64,000 nucleotides of DNA from Orientallactaga sibirica (GCA_036365145.1 JAEOAD010000024.1:13778501-13842500); one strand, 5' to 3'; numbered from the stretch's first letter, positions 10,941-22,827 are shown. Notes: generated from the sequence alone by a model not told the origin. Translations and numbers: made by a program.

Positions 10941-11274
10941 GGGGCTGAAAGATGGCTTAGGGGTTAAGGCGCCTGCCTCCCTAACCCTCAGAACACTGGT
11001 TCCAATCTCCAGCTGTTCCAATCTCCAGGTCCCACGTTTAGCCAGATGCAAAGTGATGCAAGTGGGCGCAATGCTGCACTTGGCCACAAGGGGGCGCACA
11101 TCTGGATTTCCCGTTCTCAGCAGCTGAGACACAGCTTGCGCGCCCATCTCTGTCTTCTCCTCCCCCCCCCCCTCTCCTCTCTCTCTCTCTCTCTCTGTAT
11201 CTCTCTGTCTCTCTCTGTGTCTCTCCAAAAAAAAAAAAAAAAATAAGATAAAATAAAAAAAAAGGTAAAAAAAA
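10941..11274 (+). mobile_element. Long B2 SINE (copy of 7641-7978)
   Basis: The CT array is much shorter and a C10 run lies near 11163. GGAGAGAT of the head has become GAAAGAT. Confidence 0.85.
11084..11097 (+). promoter_or_regulatory. CTCF-like core motif in long B2
   Basis: The 14-bp core is unchanged from the unit 1 copy although the flanks have changed by indels. Confidence 0.4.
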
Positions 11275-11375
11275 ATCACACCTGTGCCCTATCATTCTGT
11301 CTTTGTCCATATTTTTAAAAATTACTTGAGATAATTTCACTTGTGCACAAATGTTATAAAAACGATATCAATAAG

Positions 11376-11492
11376 CCAGGCGTGGTGGTGCATGCCTTTA
11401 ATCTTAGCACTCGGGAGGCAGAGGTAGGAGGATTTCCATGAGTTCGAGGCTACCCTGAGACTACCTCGAAAAATGAAAAAAAAAAAAAAAAC
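11376..11492 (+). mobile_element. B1 SINE (copy of 8083-8234), internally deleted
   Basis: GACTACCTCGAAAAATG replaces the segment from CATAGTGAATTCC to GACCCTACCTCG: a deletion of about 30 bp specific to unit 2. Confidence 0.8.
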
Positions 11493-11726
11493 AGTTATGA
11501 ATAAACTCCCACATTTTTAATATACATTTACTCCTTTTTGATATATTGCTGCATTTAATTTACTTCTCTCCTTCCTTCTTGATATGCATGCACTCATACA
11601 AACATATATCTATGTTCTTGTGTCAAATTTGTTTAATAATTTAGTCATAGGATACATCATATGCTTCTTCAGATGTAAAAGGAATGTTCTCATACATAAC
11701 TGCACTGTATTTTTAAAAATATTTTT

Positions 11727-11896
11727 AATCATTTGTAAGGAGAGAGAGAGTACCAGAACCTCCAGCAGCTGCATATGAACTCCAGATGCATGTGCCACTT
11801 TATGCATCTGGCTTTTTATGGGTACTGGGGAATCAAACCCAGGTCTTTAGGCTTTGCAGGCAAGTGCCTTAACTGCTGAGCCATGTCTCCAGCCCC
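11727..11896 (-). mobile_element. B2 SINE, antisense, complete head
   Basis: It ends GAGCCATGTCTCCAGCCCC at 11896. The duplication breakpoint falls inside it near 11829. Confidence 0.85.
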
Positions 11897-12014
11897 AGTG
11901 TATAGTTTTAATTCAAAACAAGATTGATAGCAACACCTTTACCTATTTTTGTCAGCTATATGAATAACTTCCTTTCATAGTACGTTTTTTCTGGCCCAGG
12001 ATCCAGCCCAGAAT

Positions 12015-12276
12015 CATACATTTCTTTTATTTTTTTTTTTTTATTTTTGGAGAGAGACAAACAGAGAGAGAGGGAGACAGATAGAGAATGATCGTGCCAG
12101 CAGTCTCTCAGCTGCTCTGAACGAAATCCAGATGCGTGCGCCCCCTTGTGGTCAAGTGCGGCATTGCGCCCTTGTGTCACTTTGCATCTGGCTAAACGTG
12201 AGACCTGGAGATTGGAACTGGGTTCTTAGACTTAGCAGGCAGGCGCCTTAACCACTAAGCCATCTCTCCAGCCCCA
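12015..12276 (-). mobile_element. Long B2 SINE, antisense, with target-site duplication
   Basis: The flanking direct repeat CATACATTTCTTTA is present on both sides, so the borders are well fixed. The T-run tail is on the left. Confidence 0.9.
12138..12151 (-). promoter_or_regulatory. CTCF-like core motif in long B2
   Basis: The minus strand reads CCACAAGGGGGCGC, identical to the cores at 7783 and 11084 but in the opposite orientation. Confidence 0.4.
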
Positions 12277-12439
12277 TACATTTCTTTAAATGCCTTCTCG
12301 GTCTGCTTTACTCTAGAGATCTTCTTTAATTTGGTTCTTCACTTTGTTTTCATGACATGTGATTCTGATTCTTTTAATCCTACAAGTATTGTTATGATCT
12401 TATCATAGATTCATTTTTAGCTAATACTGTAAGATACAC

Positions 12440-12900
12440 TTCCAGTGTTGAAAATTCAAATGATAACTTGTGTCTCACAACCTCTGACGTCCAGCTGCAC
12501 AGCAAGCATCTTTTCTGGATGTTTATCTGGAACATTAAGCTCAGGATATCTGAAGCCTCCTCTCATGTTCATTCCTCCCCAAACAAACTTTGGTCCAGGT
12601 GAATTAATAAATATAAATCACTCTGCTGTTCTTCACCAGTTCTACTTGGCTCTTAAGATTTTTGCTCATCGTTCCTACGCTTGTGTACCTCTCAAATCCT
12701 CTTCCTAGGGCCATGATCTTGAGCAGCCTGCCATTGCCGGCTGGCCGGCACTGGGTTGTAATGGTAATGCATTTCATCTTGATTACTCCAGCCTTCCCAT
12801 TCAGTGTCGTCTTGCTTAGACCTGTTCTTCCTCTGAGTTTTGCATTTTACTATTATTGTTTGCCCTGATACCTGAAGGAAAAATTCACCTTCCTTCTCAT
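12440..12900 (+). mobile_element. L2 (LINE2) relic
   Basis: Order and wording of short matches fit the L2 3' half: a CTGGATGTTTATC-like start, TTCCTCCCCAAACAAAC, then a TCTACTTGGCTCTTAAG segment. It is strongly decayed, and the match is from memory of the consensus. Confidence 0.45.
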
Positions 12901-13404
12901 CTGTTAAACCAGCTCATTATTGATGCCTTCTCCCATGTACCCCGTGCTGTGGTGCACTGATGCATACTAAGGGACACATTAGTAAATGAACTGGCCATTT
13001 CTCCTGCTCAGAATGAATTGAGCGATACAAAGAACTTTGACTATGACTAGGTGTTTGTGTGATTCTTCTGAACTAGGTTGTATCAGGACAAATAATGGCA
13101 GGGGAAAGAGATACATTGGTAGAATGATCAAGAAAGATCCTCTCTAATACCTAAACATAGCCCATGTCATACTAATTCCAATTTTAAATGTTTTATCATT
13201 TCTCTCCTCTTAATCCCAGGTGCCACTGCTTCAGTCTACCCTTTGTTTTCTCTTTGCTAAACTACTATAGCAGTGTCTCTAAGGTGTTTCCTAGGAGTAC
13301 CCTTTTCCCTGCAATGGCAAGAGGTCCTAATGCACCCCCCACAAACACACACAGAAAAAGAGAGAGATGCAAATAAAAAAAGATAAATTTTATTTTGTTT
13401 CATG

Positions 13405-13573
13405 TTTTATTTTTATTTATTTTTTTTTTGTTTTTTTGAGGTAGGGTCTCGCTCTGGTCTAGGCTGACCTGGAATTAACTATGTAATCTCAGGGTGGCCA
13501 TGAACTCACAGTGATCCTCCTACTTCTGCCTCCTAAGTGCTAGGATTAAAGGTGTGCGCCACCATGCCTAGAT
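13405..13573 (-). mobile_element. B1 SINE, antisense
   Basis: Flanked by AAAAAAGATAAATTTTA on both sides (13376 and 13574), a clear target-site duplication. Confidence 0.9.
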
Positions 13574-13736
13574 CAAAAAAGATAAATTTTAAAAAGAAAT
13601 ATTTAAGGAGTTTTCTTTATGGTTTTTAACATTTTAGCATAACTATTATTATTTATAATTTTTTCCTTTGAATTACTCTGAGATCATATATTTTCTGTTT
13701 ATTTACTTATTCATTTGTATATTTATTTGTTTTATT

Positions 13737-13879
13737 TAGTTCTTCAAGATAGGATCTTGCTCTAGCCCAGACTGACCTCGAATTCACTATGTATTCTCAG
13801 GGAGGCCTTGAACTCATGGATCCTCTTGCCTCTACCTTCCAGTGCTGGGATTAAAGGCATGTACTACCACACCAGGCTA
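13737..13879 (-). mobile_element. B1 SINE, antisense
   Basis: Body from TTCAAGATAGGATCTTGC to CATGTACTACCACACCAGGC. Confidence 0.8.
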
Positions 13880-14138
13880 TTTGTTTATTTTTGAGAGATC
13901 CTCCTGCCTCAGGCTAGGTCAGAGACTTGAGCGTCCTTGTCTTTGCTTCTATAGTAAGCCTCTGCTCAGAATCTTTTAAAGTAAATAACTGTCCATAAAT
14001 TTTTACAAATTTTGATTTACCGTTTTTTCATGTGAAAGCAATTTGAATGCTGAAAAGAATACCAGGACTTAGATTTTTCTTCATTTCTGACACCACTGGT
14101 TCCCAAATGTAGATGAATCTCAATTACCTGGAGTTTTA

Positions 14139-14250
14139 TTTTTTTCAGACTTAATCTCCTGGCCTCAAACTTGCTGTGGTAGCTGAGTCTGGCCTCAAAC
14201 TCTTAATCCTCCCAAGTGCTAGGATCACAGGCATGTATCTTCACACCTAT
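14139..14250 (-). mobile_element. Old B1-like SINE, antisense
   Basis: CTCAAACT...CCCAAGTGCTAGGATCACAGGCATG survives; the rest is decayed. Confidence 0.5.
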
Positions 14251-15160
14251 CACCTGGAATGTTTTTATGTTGTTGGTGTCAAAAGGCTTATTCCTCTGCC
14301 TACCTGCATTTGTACTAAATGAAGACTTGCAGGAGAGTACAATTTATACTTCCTGCAGAGCTCTTCAGTGTTCCTTGTGTATCATCTCCTTCTACACATC
14401 TGGAAACCTTGTGCTGCAACCCTGTTGAAGAGGCTCTATAAGCAGTAAGTTGAGCTTCTTTCTACTGTTAGTCACTACGTCTTCCTCAGTGCCTTGCCAG
14501 CAGCTTCTCTAGTGCTAAGGCTTTAGTACTCCAAGGTTTGAGAAGTGATTGCAAGGAAATGTTGGTTAATCTGTTCGATCATTTGTATCAGAACAAGGGC
14601 GAGGAGTCTAGAACCATGCAGCATATCCTTACTGTCTGAACTGTTGTCGAGGACTGAATCCAGACCAGTATCTCATAAACCTGAATGCAACCCCAACCCA
14701 AAACATCCTAAAACTCATTATAGTAAGCATTTAGAAAAGGAAACGGTAAAAAAGCGAGGCCACCTTAATTAAGTCTTCATAAACAACGTTCATTTTCTTT
14801 TTTGAGGTATTTACCTTGATCCATAAAAGAAAATGCTTTAATCTTAAGTTGGATTTTGTATAAAATCATTGGCTAGGAAATTAGCATACTGTATAAGCAA
14901 TTTTTGTTTTGCAAACACTGAAATACTAAGTTTTGTTAATAGGGGACATCGAGAAGTAATTTTGTAAGGACATTTTTATGGTATTCTCTCCATGCCCATA
15001 TTATATGAAGAAATAACATTTTATTCCTTTGGAAACTAAGGAAAGCCCTAATATAGAGCTATCACAGTTTTTAAGGAATGGTAACTAGATAAACTGTAAC
15101 CTGTATCAAAATGAGAGAATAGACAGTAATAATCTAAAACTCAGCTGAGTAATACCGAGA
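14251..15160. other. Intron without recognised element
   Basis: Mixed-composition unique sequence. No ORF, splice-flanked exon or repeat hallmark was seen. Confidence 0.45.
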
Positions 15161-15163
15161 GTG

Positions 15164-15345
15164 TGGTGGTTAATAGTGTCAACTTGACCAGATCTAGAAT
15201 CACGGATGAGATAAATGTCTGGGCATACCTGTGAGAAAGTTTCCAGATGACATTCATTGAGGTGAAAAGGTCCACCCTAATGATGGGCACACTACTCTAG
15301 GGCTGGGGTCCCACACTGACTAGATTAAAGAGGGTGTATGCTGTG
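15164..15345 (+). mobile_element. LTR-like dispersed repeat fragment (possibly MaLR)
   Basis: It begins GTGGTGGTTAATAGTGTCAACTTGAC, a start shared with the fragment at 25345. Family assignment is uncertain. Confidence 0.4.
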
Positions 15346-15662
15346 CATATAACCAAAAGTGAAAGAAAGCTACCCCAGACCTAATAATAAAAGACAGATA
15401 ATAAAGCAAATGGCAAAGAAGTGAAAGCCATGGAACAACAACAAAAAAAAAAATGATAGAAACAAACTGTGCATGTCTTTATTAACAGTGGTAAATGTGA
15501 CACACTCACTAGGTATATAAGGAAAGAAATATAACGAGTAAAAAGTCTGTTCTTTATATATCAATGAGTGACTCAAGATAATTATAAATGAATCAGGTGA
15601 AAAGACAAAATTCAGGATATATAAAATTCAGGATATAAAGTTATTTTAAAATTATTAATGAT

Positions 15663-15814
15663 TGGTCAGGTGTGGTGGTATATATATATATACTTTTAAT
15701 CCCAGCACTACGGTGGCCCAGGTAGGAAGATCTCTGAGTCTGAGGCCAGCCTGAGACTACATAGTGTATTTCAGGTCAGCCTGAGCTAGAACGAGAATCT
15801 ACCTCAAAAAATAT
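15663..15814 (+). mobile_element. B1 SINE with internal TA expansion
   Basis: A (TA)n stretch has grown inside the promoter half (about 15679-15692). Confidence 0.75.
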
Positions 15815-15888
15815 ATATTAGTAATGGTTGGTTTAAAATCACAATTCTGATTTTTGAGAAGCCCTTACTAATGACAATATGTTATGTA

Positions 15889-15962
15889 ATATGGGAATGG
15901 AGCTCAGTGGTGAGCATTCGCTTACCATGTAAGAGACCGTAGATTCAAGCCCCAACACTGTC
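15889..15962 (+). mobile_element. ID-type SINE
   Basis: GGAGCTCAGTGGTGAGCATTC head and an AGATTCAAGCCCC B-box. Confidence 0.55.
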
Positions 15963-16103
15963 AAAATACAGGGAGGGGAGTTGGCATTATGTGTAAAATA
16001 TGCAAGAGGGAACATGCTTAGTGTGTCAGCTTGGGCAACAGGGCTCTACCCAGACAGCTCACTCATTTGCAGAGGTGATGGTCACATTTGAAACCCATGG
16101 TTT

Positions 16104-16216
16104 GGAGCTGGACATATTGGCACAAATGCCTGTCACTCAGAAGGCTGAGATAGGAAAATGGCAAGTTTGAGAGTAGCCTGGGCTATATAGCAAGGCCTTG
16201 TCTAAAAAAAAAAAAA
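16104..16216 (+). mobile_element. Old B1-like SINE
   Basis: Short monomer form from GAGCTGGACATATTGGCAC to a 13-A tail. Confidence 0.6.
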
Positions 16217-16601
16217 AGTTACCAGAAATGGTTTCAGACAGACATTAGCTAAGGGAGTGCTGACCTTAATGAGTACTTTTTAACCACAGCACCTGCTCAG
16301 TATAAAAAGCATGAAGCCAGCAACAGTAACTAGAAAATTTATACAACTTAGGGTCATGGTTTTAATGAACACTTACTGATTGCATCTACCTTAAGGACAC
16401 ATTAAACTTCTGTAGATACATACATACAGAATGTGTTCATAGTTAAGATGCAGAATTAGGGTTTATTCACCTCTTAGTCCTCTTCTGGACAGTGGAAGCA
16501 TGTTTCAGTCTTTTTTAAGTTCAGCCAGCCTCTTTAAACATAAGTAATTTTAAGTTATGAGTGGAGAAGATAGGTTGAATCAATAAAAATATGTAAATAC
16601 T
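16217..16601. other. Intron without recognised element
   Basis: Unique AT-rich sequence; nothing seen. Confidence 0.45.
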
Positions 16602-16745
16602 AGGCCAGGCGTGGTGGCACACACCTTTCACTCCAGTACTGGGGAGGCTGAGGTAGGTGGACTGCTGTGAGTTCAAGGCCAGCCTGGGCTACAGAGTGAA
16701 TTCCAGGTTAGCCTGGGCTAGAGTGAGACCCTGCCTTGAAAGAAT
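16602..16745 (+). mobile_element. B1 SINE
   Basis: GGCCAGGCGTGGTGGCACAC start; ends CCTGCCTTGAAAGAATC without a real A-tail. Confidence 0.85.
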
Positions 16746-17579
16746 CACCCTCCCACCCCCCAAAAAAACACAAAAATGTAAACACTCCAAGAAAAAGAAC
16801 TCAAGTATGTGGTTTTCTGACTTATCAATAGTAAAATAGTAACACTGTGTTTGAAAATGAACAACACAGGGTTGTGTATGCACATTTTCAGACTCTTATT
16901 ATAGTCGTTAATTGTGCCTGTGAACTAAACAAGAGAAGAGGGAGGGAAGCAGAGACAAAGACGGGTAGGAGGAAGAGAGGGGAGGAGAGATTGCTTCATA
17001 CACTACTGCTCTGTTGCTTTTGGGGAAAGTTACATGTATTTTCATTTGGTAAATACACAAATGTCCAGAAAAAGATGTATAAAGGTTGAAATTCCAGCTA
17101 ACTATATCAACTTTTTAAAAAACTAAAGTTAAAAGTAAGATATTTTCCAGGATTATTTTAAAATATATTTACTGGAAGGAAAGTCTAGAGAGTTACCACA
17201 GATGAAGTGTGAGTATACTTCTCCCACTTGTAAATGAGTTCTTATTTCCTACAGTGTATATTCTGGTCCACAATGAGTCATTTTCAACATGTTTCATTTG
17301 ACTCCTAATACATTTTTAAACTTGGCAGGCATATTTAGATGAATATTACTTCCAGTTTTAGAGACTGCTTTTAAATTACACTTCAGTTTCACAGCCATCA
17401 TGAAAAGATCTTTGAGTAAAAAGGAAACAGGATTGATTGGAAGTTTATATTTGGAGAAGAAAAAGTTCCCAGTTTAAAATGTTTTATGTTACTACATAAA
17501 CCATCAACATTATCTTAAATGGCCGCAATTGTCAGGTCCTTTCTAAGTAATAGAAGAAAATCAAAGGAAGATTTATATA
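16746..17579. other. Intron, repeat-poor
   Basis: No SINE or LINE hallmark. A purine-rich patch lies at 16930-16990. Confidence 0.45.
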
Positions 17580-17760
17580 ATTCATCTTGGATAATATGTA
17601 TTAAACTTTTACTATGCCTAGCACTGTTTAGGTGTTCTATGTGTATTATTTTTTGTAATCCTGACATTATAGGTAATGTTTTGTTTTTCTTCAGGCTATG
17701 TGTGTATTACAGAACATACAGCCTGACACTTTAAAGCAGGGAGCTACATAAGGGTAAAAC
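17580..17760 (+). mobile_element. MIR relic
   Basis: TTTTACTATGCCTAGCACTG followed by TTAGGTGTTCTATGTGTATTA follows the MIR core order. Ancient and decayed. Confidence 0.5.
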
Positions 17761-17984
17761 CTAATGACAGCATGGAGAAGTTTTTTATATGTTTAACTCA
17801 GTATGTATATAGTAATTACATCTTCCTATGAATCTTCCAACACATTTCATTTCAACTTACCTACTGTTACATTTTTGTATTTGTCATTTTTGTTATTGTG
17901 ACTTCTACACTTCACTTTATTATTTTTAGTACTTTAAAAGTTCACAAAATTTTAAAGTTGGAAAAGAAACTTAAATATATTTTT

Positions 17985-18060
17985 AAAACATTCTACTCTT
18001 TTGCAAATGATGAACAAGTCTAAATGAGGTTATATCACTTGTCCTCGGTTATACTAGTTT
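17985..18060 (+). mobile_element. MIR-like relic
   Basis: TTTTGCAAATGATGAACAAG...TTATATCACTTGTCCTCGG resembles the MIR segment before its 3' end. Weak. Confidence 0.35.
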
Positions 18061-18084
18061 ACATATCTGTTGCTCATTCGGGTA

Positions 18085-18235
18085 GAGTATTGTGTCATGC
18101 TTATATAAATATACCTGTAACTCCCAAACTCAGGAGGCTGAAGCAGGAGGACAATGAGTTTCAGTCCAATTTCAAATACATACACAGTTTGAGGACAGTT
18201 TGAGCTACATAGCAAGAGCCTGTCTCAAAACATTA
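18085..18235 (+). mobile_element. Old B1-like SINE
   Basis: CTGTAACTCCCAAACTCAGG...GAGCCTGTCTCAAAAC. It has an internal duplication of GTTTGAGG-type sequence. Confidence 0.5.
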
Positions 18236-19727
18236 GTTAGTGTATTACTGTAGATAAAGGAAGAAACAGAAATAATACATGATTTTGTACTTCTAACTAG
18301 ATCTAGTAAAACTATCTCATGCAGCTGGGTAACTTTACTGTTACAAAAATTTCAAAAGACAAGTTCCTTTCTTTATATTTACTACATATTCTAACTGTCA
18401 GCAATTCATACTGCTGGGCTTTTTGTTGCATCTTTATATCTTTAAAAATATATCCATGTGTTTTAAAATTATTTTATTTTTACTTCAAAGCAATGTGATT
18501 TCATTTTACAAATGGAAAGTCTATCTTATTTGCAAAAAGTAGAAAATGAGTTCATGCACTTGTAAACAGCAAAGCTTATGTGACGTCCATATAGCTATTA
18601 TTAGAATTCAGATGTTTTCTTTTAATTCACTAGGCCCTCAAATGTGAATTTCCATTAGCTAGATTATTCATAGATTCTCTGAATGCAATGGTGCCTATCA
18701 TGTCTAAAATTCTTTTTATCTAAAGTCACCGAGACTAAAAATTCTCCAAAGAATACATCTCTTTGTTTCCAGGCGAGATGTAAACCTATAAAAGAATGCA
18801 TATACCTATAAGTCACAACGAAATGTTAGCCTTGAGATATGAAATGTAGTGCCACAAAACATGTTCACTCTTTTTGCTATTGGTTAAATTAAATGAATCT
18901 ACAGGTAAGTAAACAGATGTTAAATGAGGAATGTATGTTGTAAAATTCACCAATTTGTATACTGTAAAGAGAATTTTTGAGCCCACAGAAGTAGCACTTA
19001 CAAAACATAAATTCTTCAACAAAAACATGAAGTTTTAATTTTTGAAACTTAAAACTATGAACCAAATCCTTTTTTAGGAAAACAGTTTGTCAGCCAATTT
19101 TCCATATTGCTGGTTGCTGTGTACTTAAACTTGGATCCAGGTTAGCCAATAATACCTCTTTTATTTGTAGAAACTATTCAGTGTTACTTTCTATAGCCCA
19201 CTTAAATGTTAAGCATTCCATGTATAAGAATATTGTTAGTCTTTATTGCCAGTTTTATTTCACAAATTTTAGACAGTATAGCACTTACAAATTATAACAT
19301 ATATGAAACTATACCTAAAGGTAATAGCTTCTTAACCATGTATCTTTAATGATACAAAGCATTAAAGCAGAATTGAATTTAATGAGTCAAAGGTTTTATA
19401 AACTTTTAGTGAAATAATTATACTCATTATTATAACTCATTCAGATAGAATTAAGAAAAAGTTATGGATTATAAAAATTATTTTTATGAATTTCATTTAT
19501 AAAAATTATGATTTAATTTTATAAACACTCGTGAATTGTTTACAGATACCATATCTCATGTCTAATAATCTTTAGTAATGTTAACTACTAACCTAATAAA
19601 ATGCTATAACTATATTTCCATGTAATTGTATATGAAGTAGAATTTCATGTAACTTAAACTCATTCCCATTTTAAGAACACTTCTTTTACTTGGTTGGTTC
19701 ATTGATTGGTTGATTTATTTGCTTGTT
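18236..19727. other. Longest repeat-poor stretch of the window (about 1.5 kb)
   Basis: AT-rich intron with no young insertion. An old MIR-like trace may lie near 18500-18600. I see no ORF above 71 codons and no exon signature. Confidence 0.45.
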
Positions 19728-19802
19728 TGTTTGGGGTTGGAGATTGAACGGAGAGTCATATACATGCTAGGCAAACACTCTATACCTGAGCCTCACACCC
19801 AG
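19728..19802 (-). mobile_element. ID-type SINE, antisense, old
   Basis: GGGTTGGAGATTGAACGG...CATGCTAGGCAAACACTC is the reverse of an ID head and loop. Confidence 0.45.
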
Positions 19803-20240
19803 CATCCCTTACTGTTATATAACAGAACACAATGGCAATAATCACCATGACTGTCTATTCCTTGTGAGAAATGAATTTTTGTTGTCCAACTCTAAACTAT
19901 TCCCTAGTTCATTATCATCCCATAAATTCCAAATGTGTACATTGCTTTCCTTGTCTCCTCTTATTTTAAATGAGAGTTAATATTATGAACTCTATACTTT
20001 TTTAAGCACATCAAAAGACAAAAAAGAAACAACCTTCTCCTCATGGTTTCAGAGGAGAATGTAGGGGAAAATATGTATGTTATAGTCAAGATTTCTCATG
20101 GTTTGAGTTTAGACAATGGAAAGAACAATAAGGTGTGTAAACTTTCACTGTGACGGGCTAGAAATTCTTTACTTAATATCCATTAATACATTGTGCATGA
20201 TATACTATAGAGAATAAAAATAATTTTCCTTTCTAAGGTC
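19803..20240. other. Intron without recognised element
   Basis: Nothing seen beyond AT-rich unique sequence. Confidence 0.45.
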
Positions 20241-20618
20241 GTTTGAATAGATGGCTCCCAGTGTATTCACTGCTTTATTAGTTTATAGTTTGGATCTACA
20301 ATAGTGGCTGGAGAAGGTGTCACTGGGTGGATCTTAAGGTGTGGTGGTGAGTTTGAAACTCCAGTCTAAAGATACGCAAAGTGCCTGGTTCCACCTGGAG
20401 TTCCTGAAATGTGCTGTGTGTTGTGGCGCCTCCCTGCCTCTCTCCCTCCCTCCCTCTCTCTCTCTCTCTCTGGACCTGTGAAAGCAGGGCCAGCTTCTTC
20501 TGCCATTATGGAACTTCCCCTATATCTGTAAGCTTCAGTAAATCCCTTCCTTCCATAACTGTGCATAGTTTGGAAGTTCATCTCAGCAAACCTGAAGCTA
20601 TCTGCTACAATATATATT
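20241..20618 (+). mobile_element. MaLR-like solo LTR
   Basis: It begins GTTTGAATAGATGGCTCCCA, carries a CT array, a CCATTATGGAACTTCCC block and an AGTAAATCCC poly(A)-signal-like region, and ends in CTGCTACA. It is homologous to 24898-25256. Confidence 0.6.
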
Positions 20619-21004
20619 AATATTGTAAAGCAAAATGTTTTTGAAGAAACAGAATTTAAGCATTGCCTAAAAAATAACAAATCAATCATTGAATTAATTC
20701 AGAGTATTCAAGTAATATAAGTATATAAGTAAGAGAAATGGGAGGTAGTTTTGTTTTTGGTGGTCCTGGGATATCAGAGTAAACATTTTATATTTACTTC
20801 AATAAATAATGAGAGATTGACCTGATAAAAATCATATTTGAGAAAATTCACTTTGCAATAAAAAAATATGAGTATATTTGGAGTAACTCAAGATGTCATG
20901 AATAGTAGGAATACCTGACAGACAGGTGATCATTAATAAGGAATACACGGTATATAATAATGAGGAATATCAAAGAGAAGTCTGACTTTAGAAGTCAGTT
21001 GAGG
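20619..21004. other. Intron without recognised element
   Basis: AT-rich; nothing seen. Confidence 0.45.
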
Positions 21005-21195
21005 GTAGGCTGTGGATAGATCTCAATGGGTAGAGTGTTTGCCTAGCATGAACAAAGCCCTGTGTTCTATTCCCAGCAGTACATGTACTGGGCATAGTGG
21101 TTCACACCCGTAATCCTAGCACTAAAGAGGTAGAGACAGGGCCATCAGAAGTTCAAGAAGTTCAAGGTCTAGTTTGAGGCCAACCTGCACTATAT
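21005..21195 (+). mobile_element. B4-like composite SINE (ID head fused to B1)
   Basis: GATCTCAATGGGTAGAGTG...TTCTATTCCCAGCAG (ID part) runs directly into TGGGCATAGTGGTTCACACC (B1 part). Confidence 0.6.
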
Positions 21196-21425
21196 AACAT
21201 TATGTATTACAGTGAAGTGCTCAACACTAAATAAGATAGCTCTACCACACCCTCCAAAGCTCATGGACCATTGCAAAAGAAGGAGGTATAAAGAATGTAA
21301 GAACCAAAGGAAAGGAAGGGGGTGTGTGTCTCTCAGACACAAAATGGCCTTGATATTCATGACCTCACAGTGGCTGATGCTATGACCTGCAGAAAACCGG
21401 TATAATAGAAGGGGATGAGAAGAGA

Positions 21426-21577
21426 AGCTGGGCATGGTGGCATAATCCTTTAATCCCAGACTTGGTATGCAGAGATAGGAGGATCGCTGTGAGTTCGAGG
21501 CCAGCCTGAGACTACATACTGAATACCAGTTTAGACTGGGCTAGAGCAAGACTCTATAGACCTCAAAAAAAAAAAAA
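21426..21577 (+). mobile_element. B1 SINE
   Basis: GCTGGGCATGGTGGCATAAT start and a 15-A tail. Confidence 0.8.
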
Positions 21578-21591
21578 AATCCACAAAAAAA

Positions 21592-21730
21592 GAGATGGGT
21601 GTAATGGCGCACGCCTTTAGTCCCAGCACTCGGGAGGCAGAGGTAGGAGGATTGCCATGAGTTCAAGGCCACCCTGAGACTGCATAGTGAGTTCCAGGTC
21701 AGCCTGGGCTAGAGTGAGACTCTACCTCAG
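21592..21730 (+). mobile_element. B1 SINE
   Basis: Directly follows the previous B1 in the same orientation. Its tail has become a short (AT)n. Confidence 0.85.
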
Positions 21731-21749
21731 GAATATATATATATATATG

Positions 21750-21927
21750 CTGAAAGAGAGATAGACTGACAGAATCTATATGCCAAGCCCTCTAGTTACT
21801 GCAAACAAACTCCAGATGCATACGCCATCTTGTGCATCTGGCTTTATGTGGGTACTGGGGAATTGCATCCTGGCCGTTACATTTTGCAGACAAGTGTCTT
21901 GACCTCTGAACATCTCTCCAGCCCCTA
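21750..21927 (-). mobile_element. B2 SINE, antisense
   Basis: Ends GAACATCTCTCCAGCCCC. The pyrimidine-rich part is short. Confidence 0.75.
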
Positions 21928-22096
21928 TAATCATTCTTTTCCATTCGTTTATAGAATTCTTTCTGAATCTCTGTCATTGGATGCCATTGCTGTAGGGTTC
22001 TTAATTTTTGAAGAAGACCTGTTGCCTTGCTTTTGCATGGTTCTGCGTTTATGCAGTGGGACTGGTGATCTTGGGTCAGGTCATAGGTTCAATTTT

Positions 22097-22290
22097 CTTT
22101 TTAGTTATTTATTTAGAGACAGAGAGAGAGAGTGAGAATGGGCATGCCAGGGCCTCTAGCCACTGCTAACAAACTCCATATGCATGTGCCACCATGTGCA
22201 TCTGGCTTATGTGGGTCCTGGAGAATGGAACCAGGGTCCCAAGGCTTCACTGGCAAGTGCCTTAACTGCTAAGCCATCTCTCCAGCCCTC
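22097..22290 (-). mobile_element. B2 SINE, antisense
   Basis: Flanked by TTCAATTTTCTTTTT / CTCAATTTTCTTTTT, a probable target-site duplication. Confidence 0.85.
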
Positions 22291-22827
22291 AATTTTCTTT
22301 TTTAACTTAAATCACCTTTTTTCTTTCAGTGGAAGTGTTTACATTGTTCAACAGGGTCTAGTTTGTTGTAGGATTGAGGTATGGTTTCCCCATTAGAGTG
22401 GTGTTCAGGGCACCAGGCGTAATCCCCAGTGCTTCCCTGAGAGTAGATACTGTCCACAAAGACAGTGCCTCCTTCAGCACCAACCATTTGAGGAAATCAA
22501 AGAGCACTGGCAGTACTATGTGCACTAATGTATTAGACACTGTTTATGAATAGAAGGAAAAACCAGCAAGACTGGTATTAGCATTGGCAACATTAATGTA
22601 AAGTAGAGGAGAGAAACAACTAGTGGGGGGAATGGTAGGACAAAAATAATAGGATGACACAGTTTTGCCTAAAGTTAGACTAAAAATAGAGTGGTAAAGA
22701 AATACGATTTGATAATATAGAACTACCTGAGCTCTTAGATGCAGATACCTCACAAACCAGGCCAGCCTGTGTTCTTTGGGAGAGGGAGGGGAAAAAGGAA
22801 TGAGAGTGGAAGAAAAAGAATAGTTTT
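22291..22827. other. Intron without recognised element
   Basis: Unique sequence; nothing seen. Confidence 0.4.

Larger units (their letters stand above)
8578..11829 (+). repeat. 3.3-kb tandem duplication, unit 2
   Basis: It follows unit 1 with scattered substitutions and small indels, mostly in homopolymers and CT runs. It ends where the antisense B2 continues into the head that unit 1 lacks. Confidence 0.95.

Noticed and set aside
12445..12868. Open frames of 87 and 68 codons at 12.4-12.9 kb
   Set aside because: Better explained as a decayed L2 element read in two frames.
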